Assembly: GCA_947172415.1 (NCBI GenBank)
Contig: OX359202.1
Span: 2,888,001 to 2,952,000, forward strand
Source of the DNA: Chondrosia reniformis
Taxonomy: Eukaryota > Porifera > Demospongiae > Chondrillida > Chondrillidae
Reading direction: 5' to 3'
Length of the DNA stretch: 64,000 nucleotides
Each line of letters starts with the position of its first letter. The stretch's first letter is position 1. Position numbers and translations under genes: made by a program. Shown one piece after another: positions 44,296 to 58,849 of this stretch. The notes below the pieces were generated by a model that saw only the letters and a list, made by a program, of their open reading frames with translations, was not told the DNA's origin and searched no databases.

Positions 44296-46854
44296 ATCTG
44301 TACCAGTTACTAGTTGTGTGAACTAAATGTACCTACTAATTTTATGTACTAGATGTATGTACTCTTTGTATGTATATACTAGTTTTATGTACTAGTTAAT
44401 TGTACTTGGGTTATATATATATACTAGTTGTATGGACTCGTTTCTAGTTGTATGTACTAGTTTTATGTACCTGTTCTATGTACTAGTTATATGTGCTATT
44501 TATAATAACTAGGTATATTTGTATGTACTAGTTGTATGTACTATTTGTATGTACTAGTTGTGTACCAGTTGTGCGTAATAGTTGTATGTACTACGTGAAT
44601 GTAGTGGTTGTATGTTCTAATTGCTTGAACTAGTACTATGTACTTATTGTATGTACTAGGTATGTAGTAGTTACTAGTAACTAGTTGTAAGTACTAGTTG
44701 TAAGTACTAGTTGTATGTACTATGTCTATGTACCAGTTGTTGCTTCTTGTACTACTTATACTATGTACTAAGAAGGTTCTAGTTGTATGAACTAGATACT
44801 TGTTGCATGTACTAGTTATATGTACCAGTTATAAGTACTAGTAGTGTGTACTAGTTATATTCACTAGCTGTATGTAATATTTTGGTGTAGTAATTGTATG
44901 CACTAGTTATGTACCAGTTTTAGGTAATAGTTGTATGTATATACCAGTTGTTAATATTTGCTATGTACTAGATGTATATTTAAGTTGTATGTTCTATATA
45001 GTCTTATGTACTCGTTCAATGAACTAGTAGTATTTACTAGTTTCTAGTTGTATGTACTAGTTGTAAGTACTAGTTGTATGTATTATGTGTATGTACCAGT
45101 TGTTGATTCTTGTACTAGTTATACTATGTACTAGATAGGTTCTATTTGTATGTACTAGACACTTATTGCATGTACTAGTTTTATGAACTAGTTTTATGAA
45201 CTAGTTGTATGTACTGTTTATATGTACTAGTTATATGTACCAGTTATATGTACTAGTTTTGTGTACTAGTAGTGTGTACCAGTTATATTTACTAGCTGTA
45301 TGTACAATTTGTATGTACTAATTGTATGCACTAACTGTATGTATTAGTTGTATGTACTCAATACTATTTGTATATACTAGTCGAATGTAGTAGTCATTTG
45401 GACTGGTAGAATGTATAAGTAGTGTGTAATGGTTTTATGTACTAGTTATATGTACTAGTTGTATGTACTAGATGTTTGAACAAATTTTAGGTTCTAGTAC
45501 AAGTTATATTAGTTACTAGAAATAAACTAGTTCTATGAACTACTTGTTTGTTAGTGTGAACTAGTTTTCAGTACTAGCTGTATGTATTATATTTATGCAC
45601 TAGTTATATATATGCGTATGTACTAGTCATATGTAATAGTTATGTGTACTATATAGTTATATGTACTAGTTGTATGTACCAGTTTTGTGTAATTGTTGTA
45701 TGTACTAGTTTTATAAACTATTTATATGTACTAGTTGTATGTACTACTTATATGTACTCGTTACATTTGTATGTACTATTGTATGTACTAGATATAAACC
45801 AGTTGTATGTACAAGATGTATGCACAATTTCTTTGAACTGGTATATTCTAGTATTATGAACTAGTTGTATGTACTAGTTGTATGTACTAGTCGCATGTAC
45901 TGGTTATATGTACTAGTTACTAGTTGTATGAACTAGTTGTACCTATTAATTTTATGTACTAGTTGTATATACTAGTTGTATGTATAAACCAACTGGATGT
46001 ACTAGTTAACTGTACTAATTTTATATTTATACTAGTTGTATGTACTAGATTCTAGTTGTATGTACTGTGTGTATTTACTTTTCATATATACTAGTTATAT
46101 GTTTATGTATCAGTTTTAAGAACTAAATGCATGTACTATTTTTATAAACTAGTTATATGTGTATGTACTGCTTACATGTAGTAGTTTTATGTACAAGTTG
46201 TATGTACTAGTTTTTCTGTACTGGTTTAATGTGCTAGCTGTATGTACTAATTGTAGGTTCTAGGACTAGCTGTAGTAGGGACTAAATAAGAAATTAGTTG
46301 CATGTACTAGTTGTTAGTCCAACTTTTACGTACTAGTTGTATATACTAGTTCTATGTACTAGTACTAGTTATATCTACTAGATGTAGGTTCTGGTTGTAT
46401 GTGGTAGTTGGATGTAGTAGTTGTCTGTCCTAATTGTTTGTACTAGTTGTATGTACTAGTTGTATGTATACACTAATTGTAAGTACTAGCTATGTACTAG
46501 TTGTATGTATATACCAGTTTGTTGTTTATGTAGTAGTTGTATATGCTAGTTTTATGAACTCGTACTATGTACAAGTTGTATATACTACTTATGTACAAGT
46601 TGTATGTACTACTTATGTACAAGTTGTATGTACTAGTTATGTGCCCGTTGTACATACTAGTTGTATGGATATACTAATTGTATGCAGTTTATATGTACTA
46701 GTTGTATATACAAGTTGTATGTTCTAGTATTATGCACTCGTTCTATGAACTAGGTGTATGTATTAGTTTCTAGTTGTGTGTACTAGTTGTATTTACTAGT
46801 TGTATGTACGTTTAGTGTGTACTTGTTGTATGTACCAGGTGTTTGTACTATTTT
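44296..46854 (+). repeat. 13-bp satellite array, plus orientation
   Basis: Includes partial higher-order repeats (about 44640-44800 and 45040-45190). Frames of 71 and 97 aa here are satellite read-through. No gene. Confidence 0.92.
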
Positions 46855-47226
46855 AAGGGGCAGCCCCCTCTATTGTTTTCATGACGCGATTTATGTAAGA
46901 CTTCATGTTACGGATATATATATAATACGAGTTCATACGCCACTATTATAACACATTTTATACGTCGAATTATGTATAATACGAGTTCATACGCAACTAT
47001 TGTAACACTTAATTTATACGTCAATACATCGTTTTTGCAAATGGCGGCGTTTAGGAAGCTTTAGTTAACGAAGCTTTTCTGTCGTTATTTATAATTTTCA
47101 GGACACTTAAGCGTCCTCAATCGTTAGGATTAAGAATAGTATATCAAAGCCCAACGATGCGGCCAAGTAGTTCGAGTAAATTTGGGAGGCGGCAGCCCCA
47201 CGAGTTTTTAAACTCGAACTACTTGT
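46855..47226 (+). mobile_element. M-U unit, 372 bp, Helentron-like non-autonomous insertion
   Basis: Complete module (46855-47164) plus U palindrome (47165-47226) within satellite. The related satellite at about 48620-48650 lacks it: ACTATTTT joins TATATTCCAG directly. The insertion thus lies between T and T, without target duplication, starts AAGGGGCAGCC and ends ACTACTTGT. T-T insertion without duplication and a GC-rich hairpin near one end fit Helentron/Helitron2-type elements. Confidence 0.65.
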
Positions 47227-47969
47227 TATATACCAGTTATATGTGTATGTACTGGCTATATGTAGTAGTTGTATGTAACAGTTGTATGTACAAGTTGCCT
47301 CTACTATGTGTATGCGCTAGCTGTATGTACTAGTTGTAGGTTCTAGAACTAGTTATATTAGGTAGGCTTTAGTTGTATGTACTAGTTGTTAGAACTAGTT
47401 TCCTGTTTATGTAGTGGTTGTATATACTAGTTGAATGTACTAGCTGTCTATACTAGTTGTGTGTACTCGATACTATTTGTATGTACCAATCAAATGTAGT
47501 AGTTGTATGTACTAGTGATTAATTGTATGTACTAGTTGGATATACTAGTTGTATGTACTAGTTGTATGTACTGGTGACTAATTGTATATACTAGTTGTAT
47601 GTGCCAGTTGTGTGTAATTGTACTAGTTGTGTGTACTATTTATATGTACTATTTATATGTTTATGTACAAGGTATATATTCTACTTGTATGTACTAGTTG
47701 TATGTGCTGGATGTATGTACTAATTGTATATACTTGTTGTATGTACTAATACTAGTTATATTTACTAGTTGTAGGTGCTAGTTGTATGTACAAGTTGTAT
47801 GTGGTAGTTGTATGTACTAATTGTATGTACTAGTTTATGTACTAGTTGTATTTACTAGATATGAACCAATTGTATGTACACGTTGTATGCACTAGTTGTT
47901 TGTACTCGCTTTATATATAATAGTTTTATTAAGTAGTTGTATGTCATAGTCACATGTACTAGTTATATG
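47227..47969 (+). repeat. 13-bp satellite, higher-order copy 1
   Basis: From about 47236 to 47955 it matches 48640-49376 in the same orientation (shared irregular blocks GCCTCTACTA, GTTTCCTGTTTATG and GACTAATTG). No gene. Confidence 0.88.
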
Positions 47970-48208
47970 AAAAATCTAAGATACCATTTTCCTACATGCT
48001 ATATGCCTATTCTGTAAAAAGAGCCTATAGGGGAACTAAACCTAAAGAGAACTTTAGATGAAGATACAGGAGTCTTTTCTTCCTTCTTTTCCCTTCTTTC
48101 ATCTTCTTCTCCACTGGGTCAGACAGTGGTTTCTGGGAATTCCACCCTTCATCAGTGATCCTGGGAGTCTTTGTCTTCTTCTTTATCTTGATCTTCTGTG
48201 AATCCTTG
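47970..48208 (-). mobile_element. Short retroposon-like repeat (short form 2)
   Basis: 239 bp, reading on the minus strand CAAGGATTCACAG to CTTAGATTTTT. Related unfilled satellite at about 45915 (TTATATG|TACTAG) shows no target duplication. No ORF. Confidence 0.75.
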
Positions 48209-49380
48209 TACTAGTTACTAGTTGTGTAAACTAGTTGTACCTACTAATTTTATGTACTAGTGTATGTACTCTTTGCATGTATATACTAGTTTTATGTACT
48301 AGTTTCTAGTTGTATGTACTAGTTTTATGTAGCCGTTCTATGTTCTAGTTGTATGTACTATTTATAATAACTGGTATATGTGTATGTACTAGTTGTATGT
48401 AGTAGGTGTATGTACTAGTTATATGTCCTAGTTGTTTGTACTAGTTGTATGTTCTAGTTGAATGTACTAGTTGTATGTACTAGTTGTATGTTCTATTTGT
48501 GTGTACTGTTAGGATGTACTAGTTGTATGTTCTAATTGCATGTACTAGTTGTATGCACTAGTTTTATTAAGTATTTCTATTTATATTTACTGTAGGTACT
48601 TGTTGTATGTACCAGGTGTATGTACTATTTTTATATTCCAGTTATATGTGTATGTACTGGTTATATGTAGTAATTGTATATAACAGTTGTATGTACAAGT
48701 TGCCTCTACTACGTGTATACGCTAGCTGTATGTACTAGTTATAAGTTCTAGAACTAGTTATATTAGGAACTAATTAGGCTTTAGTTGTATGTACTAGTTG
48801 TTAGAACTAGTTTCCTGTTTATGTAGTGGTTGTATATACTAGTTAAATGTAATAGCTGTCTATACTAGTTGTGTGTACTCGATACTATTTGTATGTACCA
48901 ATCAAATGTAGTAGTTGTACGTACTAGTTGTATGTATTAGTTTTATGTACTAGTGATTAATTGTATGTACTAGTTGGATGTACTAGTTGTATGTACTAGT
49001 TGTATGTACTGGTGACTAATTGTATGTACTAGTTGTATGCACCAGTTGTGTGCAATTGTACTAGTTGTGTGTACTATTTATATGTACTCTTTATATGTTT
49101 ATGTACTAGGTATATGTACTACTCCTATGTACTAGCTGTATGTACTTGTTGTATGTACTAATACTAGTTATATTTACTAGTTGTAGGTGCTAGTTGTATG
49201 TACAAGTTTTATGTGGTAGTTGTATGTACTAATTGTATGTACTAGTTTGATATACTAGTTGTATGTACTAGTTGTATTTACTAGATATGAACCAATTGTA
49301 TGTACAAGTTGTATGCACTAGTTGTTTGTACTCGCTTTATAATAGTTTTATGAAGTAGTTGTATGTCATAGTCACACCTT
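48209..49380 (+). repeat. 13-bp satellite, higher-order copy 2
   Basis: Second copy of the roughly 730-bp block, then the turning point at 49380 where orientation changes. No gene. Confidence 0.9.
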
Positions 49381-52132
49381 CTATACAGGTAGTACCTACA
49401 ACTACTAAATATAACTAGGACTAGTGCATAAAACTAGTGAATCATCATCCAATTAGTACATACAACGAGTACATACAACTAGTACAAACAACTAGAAACT
49501 AGTATTTGTAACTAGTTCACATAATGAGTACATAATACTAGAACGTACAACTTGTATATACAACTAGTGCATAGCTATTATTTATAACTAGTAAATACAT
49601 ACAACTAGTACATACAACTGGTACATAACTAGTACATACAACTAGTACATACAAATAGAACAAACAATTAGTACATACAACTATTACATACAACTTTTAA
49701 CAGGTAGTACCTACAACTACTAAATATAACTAGGACTAGTACATACAACTAGTATCTACTACATACAACTAGTACCTTCCTAGCACCTAGTATAACTAGT
49801 AAAAGAACCTACCACTTGTACATACAATTAGTACATACAACTAGAAGAGACAACCTGTACATAGCTAGTACATACAACTAGTATATACATACAACTAGAA
49901 CATACAACTAGAACCTACAACTAGTCTTGCAACTAGTGCATATAACTAGAACCTACAACTAGTAAATATAACTAGTACTAGTCCATACAACTACTACATA
50001 CAACTAGTACTTGCAACTAGTACATATAACTAGTACACACATCTACCACATAAACTAAAACATGAAAATATAACTAGTACATATAAATAGTACATAAATA
50101 TATAACTAGTACATATGAATAGTGCATCCATATAGTAAATATAACTAGTACATTTAACTAATTCATTCAACTATTATATACAAACAACTAGTTCATACAA
50201 CTAGTATTTAAAATTAGGTCGTAAAGCTAGTTCACACAACTATTAACTAGTACATATAAACAGTACAAGCAACTAGTACATACAACTAGTACATACAACT
50301 AGGATATCCAACTAGAACATACAATTAGTACATACAACTACCACATACAACTACCACATACAACTTTTACATACAACTAGCACCTACAACTAGTAAATAT
50401 AACTAGTATTAGTACATACAAGAAGTACCTACAATTAGCACATTCAACCAGCACATACCGCCTAGTACATACAAATAGGATATATACCTAGTACATAAAC
50501 ATATATATAGTACATATAAATAGTACATACAAATAGGACAATTACACACAACTGGTACATACAACTAGTACATACAATTAGTATCTAGTACATACAACTA
50601 TCATCTCCCTAGTACCTAATATAACTAGGACTTGAACCTACAACTAGTGCATACAACTAGTACAAAGAATTAGAACATAAAACTAGTTCAAACAAACAAA
50701 CAAGTAGTATATAGAACGAATTCCTTCCTAGTTCCTAGTATAACTTGTACCAGAACCTACAACTCGTTCAAAAAACTAGTACATACAACTAGTATATACA
50801 ACTTGTACAAAGTTAATACATACAACTAGTATAAACATACAACTAGTACAGAGTAAGTGTACATACAATTAGGACATACAACTAGTACATACAACTAGTA
50901 CATACAATTAGTATCTAGTACGTACAACTAGCACCTCCCCAGTACCTAATGCAACTGGGACTTGAACCTACAACTGTAAATGCAAATAGAACAAACAATT
51001 AGTACATGCAACTATTACATACAACTTTTACATACAGCTAGTACCTACAACAACTAAATATAAATAGTACTAGTACATAAAACTAGTGAATACAACTAGT
51101 TCTTATAATAAGTACTTAAAACAAGTGCATACTAAATAGTACCCAAAAACTAATACATACAATTAGTAAATACAACTAGCACATTCAACTAGTCCATATA
51201 ACTATGACTAATAGCTAGGACATATAACTAGTACATGCACCTACTACATATAACTTGTAAATATACATACCTTAAATTATAAATAGTACATACAATTAGT
51301 AAATAAAACTAGTACATAAAACTAGCACATACAACTAGTACATAAAACTAGAAACTAGTATATACAACTAGCTCACAGAATGAGTACATAATACTAGAAC
51401 GTACAACTTGTATATTCAACTGGTACATAATTACTACACACAACTAGGAAAAACAACTAGGACATATAAATACACAATAGTGCATCCATATAGTATATAT
51501 AACAAGTACATAAAACTAGTACATGCAACTAGAAACTTGTACATACAACTGGTATATATATATATAAAACTAGTACATTTAATTAGTTCATACAACTATT
51601 ACATACAAACAACTAGTTCAAACAACTAGTATTTACAATTAGGTCGTACAACTAGTTCACACAACTATTAACTAGTACATATTGCAACTAGTACATACAA
51701 CTAGTACATACGACTAGTTCATACAACTAGTAACTAGTACATATAACTAGTACGTTCAACTATGACAAACAACTAGTTTTTACAATTTGTTCGCGCAATT
51801 AGTTCATACTACTAGTAACTTCTACATACAACTAATACATACAACTAGTACCTAAAACTAGTAAATTAAGCTAGTTCTAGTACATACCACTAGTACATTC
51901 AACTAGTACTTTCAACTAGTACATTTAACTAGTACAAACAATTTCTACATATAACTAATACATAAAAATATAACTAGTTAAATAAATATTGCATCCACAT
52001 AGTACATACAACTAACACAAAAAACTAGTAAATACAACTAGAAACTAATACATTCAACTAGTATATATATAAAATTAGTACATTTAACTAGTACATACAA
52101 CTGGTATATACATACAACTAGTACATTACAAC
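49381..52132 (-). repeat. 13-bp satellite array, minus orientation
   Basis: Right arm of the inverted repeat to about 51520. The satellite then continues. Frames such as 51408-51629 are artefacts. No gene. Confidence 0.92.
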
Positions 52133-52960
52133 AATCAATTTATCACAAAGTATATGATAAGCAAGAGGACTTTAACTTTTATATAGTAAATTTCCCCCCT
52201 TTAGATAGTAATATTCCTAAAACCGCAGCCTATGGTGTCTTTATTTCACAACTAATTAGGTATTAGAATATGTAGTGACTTCTCCAGTTTTCAGGTTAAA
52301 AGTTTGCAGTTATGCAGTAGGCTTATTAAGCAGGGTTACAAATACTTTAAGCTAAAATCAACCCTTAAAACCTTCCTATCCCAGCAGTCTCTAGTTAGAA
52401 TCAAGTATAAGCAAAAAGTAGCTAGTATGCTTAAGGACTGTCTTCTGTAACCCCATATTGTGTTACCCCACCTCCAAAGAAATGTTACTACTAAAAGACC
52501 TAAGGATAGACTTATGTAATATGTCCTACTTGTGTCTATAGTTATGCTGAGTCTGTTTTACCTATACAAGCAAGAATGCTAATAGATTTATAATTAATTC
52601 ATAAAAGTTAAATGGACCTACCTTTCTTTCAAAAAATTAAATTTCATCATGTGTCTTAGTTAACACCTTATTTAACTTTTGGCGCCAAAATAGTGTATAT
52701 AAGGCCCTAGCATAGAGAGCCAAGGATTCACAGAAGATCAAGATAAAGAAAATGACAAAGACTCCCAGGATCACTGATGAAGGGTAAAATTCCCAGAAAT
52801 GGCTGTCTGACCCAGTGGAGAAGAAGATGAAAGAAGGGAAAAGAAGGAAGAAAAGACTCCTGTCTCTTCATCTAAAGCTCTCTTTAGGTTTAGTTCCCCT
52901 ATACGCACTTTTACAGACTAGGCATATAGCATGTAGGAAAATGGTATCTTAGATTTTTAA
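52133..52960 (+). mobile_element. Long form of the short retroposon family, 828 bp
   Basis: Bounded by TACAAC (52127-52132 and 52961-52966), a probable 6-bp target duplication in satellite. The last 240 bp equal the short forms. The first 590 bp are unique and AT-rich, ending in GGCGCC and a TATA box. Class unresolved: a retroposon with its own promoter, or a lone long terminal repeat without the usual TG/CA ends. No protein frame. Confidence 0.6.
52696..52702 (+). promoter_or_regulatory. TATA box of the long-form retroposon
   Basis: TATATAA in GTGTATATAAGG, 22-25 bp upstream of the point (52718-52721) at which the two short copies begin, so those copies probably start at the transcript start. 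Confidence 0.5.
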
Positions 52961-55900
52961 TACAACTAGTACATAAAATTAATAGGTACAACTAATTCAT
53001 ACAACTAGTAACTAGTACAAATAACTAGTACATGGGACTAGTACATACAAGTAGTATATATACCTAGTACATACACATATATATAGAACATTTAAATAGT
53101 ACGTACAACTAGTATATATAACTAGTACAAACAAATAGTACATACACAAATACAAATGTAACGAGTACATATATGTAGTACATACAACCAATACATACAA
53201 CTAGTACATTTAAAGAGTACATACAACTAGTACATACAACAATTACACAAAACTGTTACATACAACTAGAGCATATAACTAGTACATATAACTAGTATAT
53301 ACAACTAGTACCTCCCTAGTACCTAGTATAATAATTGACTAGAACCTACAACTAGTATATACTACTAGTACATGCAACTAGTACATGCAACTAGTACATG
53401 CCACTAGTACCTATACCTAGTACATATAACTAGTTCATATGACTAGTACATACACATATAACTAGTACATAAATATAATACATACAACTAGTAGAGAAAA
53501 CTAGTTCACACAAACAAACAAGTAGTTCATAGAACTAGTTCATTCCTAGTACTTAGTATAACTTGCACTAGAACCAAAAAACTAGTTAAAACATCTAGTA
53601 TATTCAACTATTACATAAAATTAGGCAATAGTACATACAACTAGTACATACAACTAGTACATACAACCAGTTCATATAACTAGTATACAATTAGTACATA
53701 CAACCAGTTCATATAACTAGTACATACAACTATTACACACTACTTATACATCCAACTAGTACAAAAAACTACTACATTTTACTAGTACATACAAATAGTA
53801 TTGAGTAAATATATACAACTAGTACATACAACTAGTGCATACAATTAGTACACACAAATAGTGCATACAGCTAGTAAATATAACTAGTACATACTACTAG
53901 TACATAAAACTAGTACATATAAAGAGTACACACAACTAGTTCATAAAACTAGTTCATACAACTAGTACATGAAACAAGTATCTAGTACATACAACTAGTA
54001 CAAGAATCAACAACTGGTAAATTCACATAGCACATACAACTGGTACTTACAACTAGTTCATATGACTAGTACATAACTAGTACATACAATTAGTACATAG
54101 AACTAGTTTAAACAATTAGAACCTACAACTACTACATACACCTAGTATATACAATTTGTATATACAATTTTGTACATACAAATAGTACATACAACTAGTA
54201 CATAAAACTACCCCATACAACTATTAACTAGTACATACAACTAGTACATTTAAATAGGACATACGAATCGTACTAGCAACTAATAAATACAACTGGAATT
54301 AGTACATAAAACTAGTACATACAACTACTACTAACAACTAGTAACGAGTATATACAACTAGTACATTGAACTAGTACGCACAACATGTACATGCAACTTG
54401 TACATACAATTAATAGATAAAATTAGTACATATAACTACTACATACAAATAGTAACGAAAACATACAACCAACACATTGAACTACTACACACAACTTGTA
54501 CATAAAACTAGTAAATAGTACAATCAGCTAGGACATACAACTGGTACATTCAACTGGTATATACAACTAGGTCATAAAACTACTTTATATAACAAGCACA
54601 TACAAGTAGTTTCTAGTGCATATAACTATATAGTACCTACCGAGTACCTAGTTTAACTATATAGTACTAGAACCTACAACTAGTACATACAACTAGTGCA
54701 TACAATTAGTACACACAAACAGTACGTACTGCTAGTAAATATAACTAGTACATACTACTAGTACATAAAACTAGTACATATAACTGGTACATATAACTAG
54801 TACATATAAACAGTACATACAACTAGTTCATAAAACTAGTTCATACAACTAGTACATGCAAGAAGTATCTAGTACATACAAATAGAACCTACCAAGTCCA
54901 TAGTATAAGTAGTACAAGAATCTACAACTGGTACCTACACATAGAACATACAACTGGTCCATACAACTAGTACAAAGAACTATAAACTAGTAAATACTAC
55001 TAGTTCATAGAACGAGTACATAATACTATAGAGAACATACAACTTGAATATACATCTTGTACATAGCTAATATTAAAAACTAGTATATACATACAACTAT
55101 TAAGTACAACTGGTACATAACTAGTACATACAAATAGTACATAGAACTAGTAAATACCAAATAGTACACACACCTAGCACATACAATTAGTACCTACAAC
55201 TAGTACATTCAATTAGTCCATACAACTAGGACAAACAACTAGGACATATAACTAGTACATACATCTACTACATATAACTAGTAAATACACATATACCTAG
55301 TAATTATGAATAGTACATACAACTAGTACATACAGCTAGTGCATATAACTACTACATATAACTAGTACACAAAAATATAACAAGTAAATACACATATAAC
55401 TGGCACTTATAAATAGTACATACACATAGTTCATACAATTAGTACATACAACTATAAACTAGCACAAACAACTAGTTCATAGAACGAGTACATAATACTA
55501 GAACGTACAACTTGTATATACAACTAGTGCATAGCTATTATTTAAAACTAGTGTTTACATACAAGTAGTACATACAATTGATACATAACTAGTACATACA
55601 ACTAGTACACACAAATAGAACAAACAATTACTACATAGAACTATAACATACAACTTTTACATACAGCTAGTTCCTACAACTACTAAATATAACTAGTGAA
55701 TACAAGTAGTATATTCAATTAGAACATACAACTATATAGTACATGCATCTAGTACATACAACTAGTACATACTAAATAGGACCCACAACTAGTACATACA
55801 ATTAGTACATACAACTAGAACATTCAACTAGTCTATACAACTAGGACAAACACCTAGGACATATAACTAGTACATACACCCACTACATATAACTAGTAAA

Positions 55901-57448
55901 TACACATACCTTGTAATTATTAATAGTACATACAACTAGTAAATACAACTAGTACATAAAACTAGCACATACAACTAGTACATAAAACTAGAAACTAGTA
56001 TGTACAACTAGCTCACAGAATGAGTACATAATACTAGAACACACAACTTGTATATTCAATTAGTACATAACTACTACACACAATTAGGAAAAACAACTTG
56101 GACATAGAAAGAGTACATACACCCCCTACATATAACTAGTATATACACTTTTACCTAATAATTATAAATAGTACATACCACTAGTACATACAACTAGTAC
56201 ATACAACTAGTATCCAGTACATACAACTAGTACCTTCCTTGCACCTAGTATAACTAGTACAAGAACCTACCACTTGTTCATACAACTAGTACATACAACT
56301 AGAACATACAACCAGTACATAGCTAGTACATACAGCTAGTACCTACAACTAGTACATATAACTAGTACTAGTCCATACAACTAGTACATACAACTAATAC
56401 TTGTAATTAGTACAAATAACTAATACACAATCTACCATATATACCTATTACAGAAAAATATAACTAGTACATATAAATAGTACATAAACATAGTACATAG
56501 AGGTAGTTCATACAACTACTAGTACATAGAACGAGTACATAAAACTAGGATCTACACACTTACTACATATAATTAGTATATAAATATTTAACTAGTAAAT
56601 ATGAATAGTGCATCCACATAGTATATATAACTAGGATATTTAACTTGTTCATACAACTATTATATACAAACAACTAGTATTTACAATTAGTATTTAAAAT
56701 AAGGTCATAAAACTAGTTAACACAACTATTAACTAGTACATATAACCAGTACAAGCAACTAGTACATACAACTAGTACCTACAACTAGTTCATAAAACCA
56801 GTATTTACAATTAAGTTCATACAACTAGTATTTACTATTAGTAAGTTCAACTAGTTCATACAACTAGTTCATACAACTAGTAACTAGTACATATAACTAG
56901 TACATTCAACTAGTGCATACAACTAGGACAAACAACTAGGATATATAACTTGTACATACACCAACTACTTATAACTAGTAAATAAACATATACCTTGTAA
57001 TTATAAATAGTACATACAACTAGTACATACAGCTAGTGCATACAACTAGTATATATAACTAGTTCACAAACATATAGCTACTACATACATATAACTGGTA
57101 CTTATAAATAGTACATACACATAGTACATACAAATAATAGATACAAATAGTATATACATCTGCTACATATAACTAGTACCTACAACTTGTAAATATAAAT
57201 AGAACTACTTCATAAAACTTGTGCATACAACTAGTACATGCAATTAGTACATACAACCAGTACATCCTAACAGTACACAAATAGTACATACAACTAGTAC
57301 ATTCAACTAAACCATACAACTAGTACAAACAACTAGGACATATAACTAGGACATGCACCTACTACATACAACTAGTACATACACATATACCTAGTATTTA
57401 GAAATAGTACGTACAACTAGAAACTAGTCCATACAACTAGTATATATA
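52961..57448 (-). repeat. 13-bp satellite array, minus orientation
   Basis: Same unit in reverse (GTACATACAACTA), with higher-order blocks shared with 43-46 kb in inverse order (for example the TATTATTTA-containing block near 55550 and 49580). No gene. Confidence 0.92.
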
Positions 57449-58215
57449 AGAGAACAATAAAAATTTTCTACAAAAATAGTGAAGATGTAGGGATGGCACA
57501 AAAAGTATAGGAACAAGGAAGGGATGTTACACATTGAAGTTTTATATAGCCATGCATAAACTATACAAGCAAGGATGTTGCACCATATCCCTACATATGG
57601 CAGCATTGGCATAGGAACTGGGACAAATGAAGCTGCAGTACCCTAACGTGTACACTTGGATATAACCATTCAGGAATGAACCACTGCAAATGGTGTTTTC
57701 ATATCCAAGCATAGCTAAAGGATCTGTATTTGTATATAGCTAAAGGCCATGAGAGGTTATTTATGTATTATTATTTCAAATGCACTCCACACAAAGACAT
57801 GCAATGAAATTATCAGTGAGTATAAAGGCTGTAAATAAATACATAGGGAAGTAGGACAGAGTCACGATTTCTCTTGAGTATAAAGATTTTTGCTACACGT
57901 TATGTGTAAATTTTAAGTGGTTCAAAGGAATAAAACATTTGTTTGCACTATATCTATAGCTATAAGAATGGAAGGAACAAGGCTACCTGTATACCTATGT
58001 ATACCTATGTACATCGGAAATAGACACCAATTTCTAGTGGGAGGCACAACATGCAAAATGCTGCCATATGTAGGGATATGGTGCAACATCTTTGCTTGTA
58101 TAGTTTATACATGGCTATATAAAACTTCAATGTGTAACATCCCTTCCTTGTTCCTATACTTTTTGTGCCATCCCTACATCTTCACTATTTTTGTAGAAAA
58201 TGTTTATTGTTCTCT
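57449..58215. mobile_element. Element with about 155-bp terminal inverted repeats, 767 bp
   Basis: 57449-57609 and about 58060-58215 are inverse copies with few mismatches, starting AGAGAACAAT. The middle (57610-58060) is non-coding. It lies exactly at the border between satellite and non-satellite DNA. No clear target duplication and no transposase, so the superfamily is unassigned. Frames of 62 and 122 aa are the same inverted-repeat sequence read from each side. Confidence 0.78.
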
Positions 58216-58849
58216 AGTTTCTGTACTTTTTATGGAGCACAAGCTGATATATAATTTAGGGTTAACCTCCATGCATACCCTATAATTAATTCTTCATTAA
58301 TTTACATCTTACATATTTAAATATAATAAACTTTGTGGCTTCCAAATGATTCAGATTATCAAAACAAAAGTAATTTAAGTGCAGTCGAATGTCATCTGTA
58401 TATTGTCAATGCAGTTAGTAAAGGATAGTGAAAGGTGCACCATGTTCATGGTGTAATTGTAAGATGTACTTGGCGTCAAATCTTTGACTCTTAATTAAAG
58501 GAATTTTTCTTCATTTCACGCAACTTCATTTATAGTAGGAGAATTCTGCAAGGACAAGAGTGAAAAGTGTCTATCAACATTTGATTGTGAACCAACATAT
58601 GATAATGGCAATTATAATAGAAAATTTAATGAGTTCTTACCCTTTCAATTGGAGTATATGGGCACTTGAGAACTAGCAAATTGTGTAAAATGTATGTAAA
58701 CTTTATTGTAGAAAATGTATAAAATTAATATTATAAGCAATAATAGATCAAAGGCTCAAGTAGGCAGAGCATTCACTGTATATAGGCAAATTTACCATCT
58801 CTCTATCCCAGCCAAAGAGCAAGCAATGCACCAACGTCACTGTGTACAC
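58216..58849. other. AT-rich non-coding stretch
   Basis: No gene, RNA or repeat seen on either strand. Probably the 3' flank or tail of Helitron-2, which is read leftward. Confidence 0.5.

Noticed and set aside
45644-46727. Open frames rich in Tyr, Val and Cys within the satellite
   Set aside because: The 13-bp unit yields a 13-residue period in all three frames. These frames, and those at 51408 and 53012, are satellite artefacts.
52133-52960. Firm call of a lone long terminal repeat
   Set aside because: It has a TATA box and a 6-bp duplication but not the usual end bases, and the short forms fit retroposed RNA better. Left unclassified.
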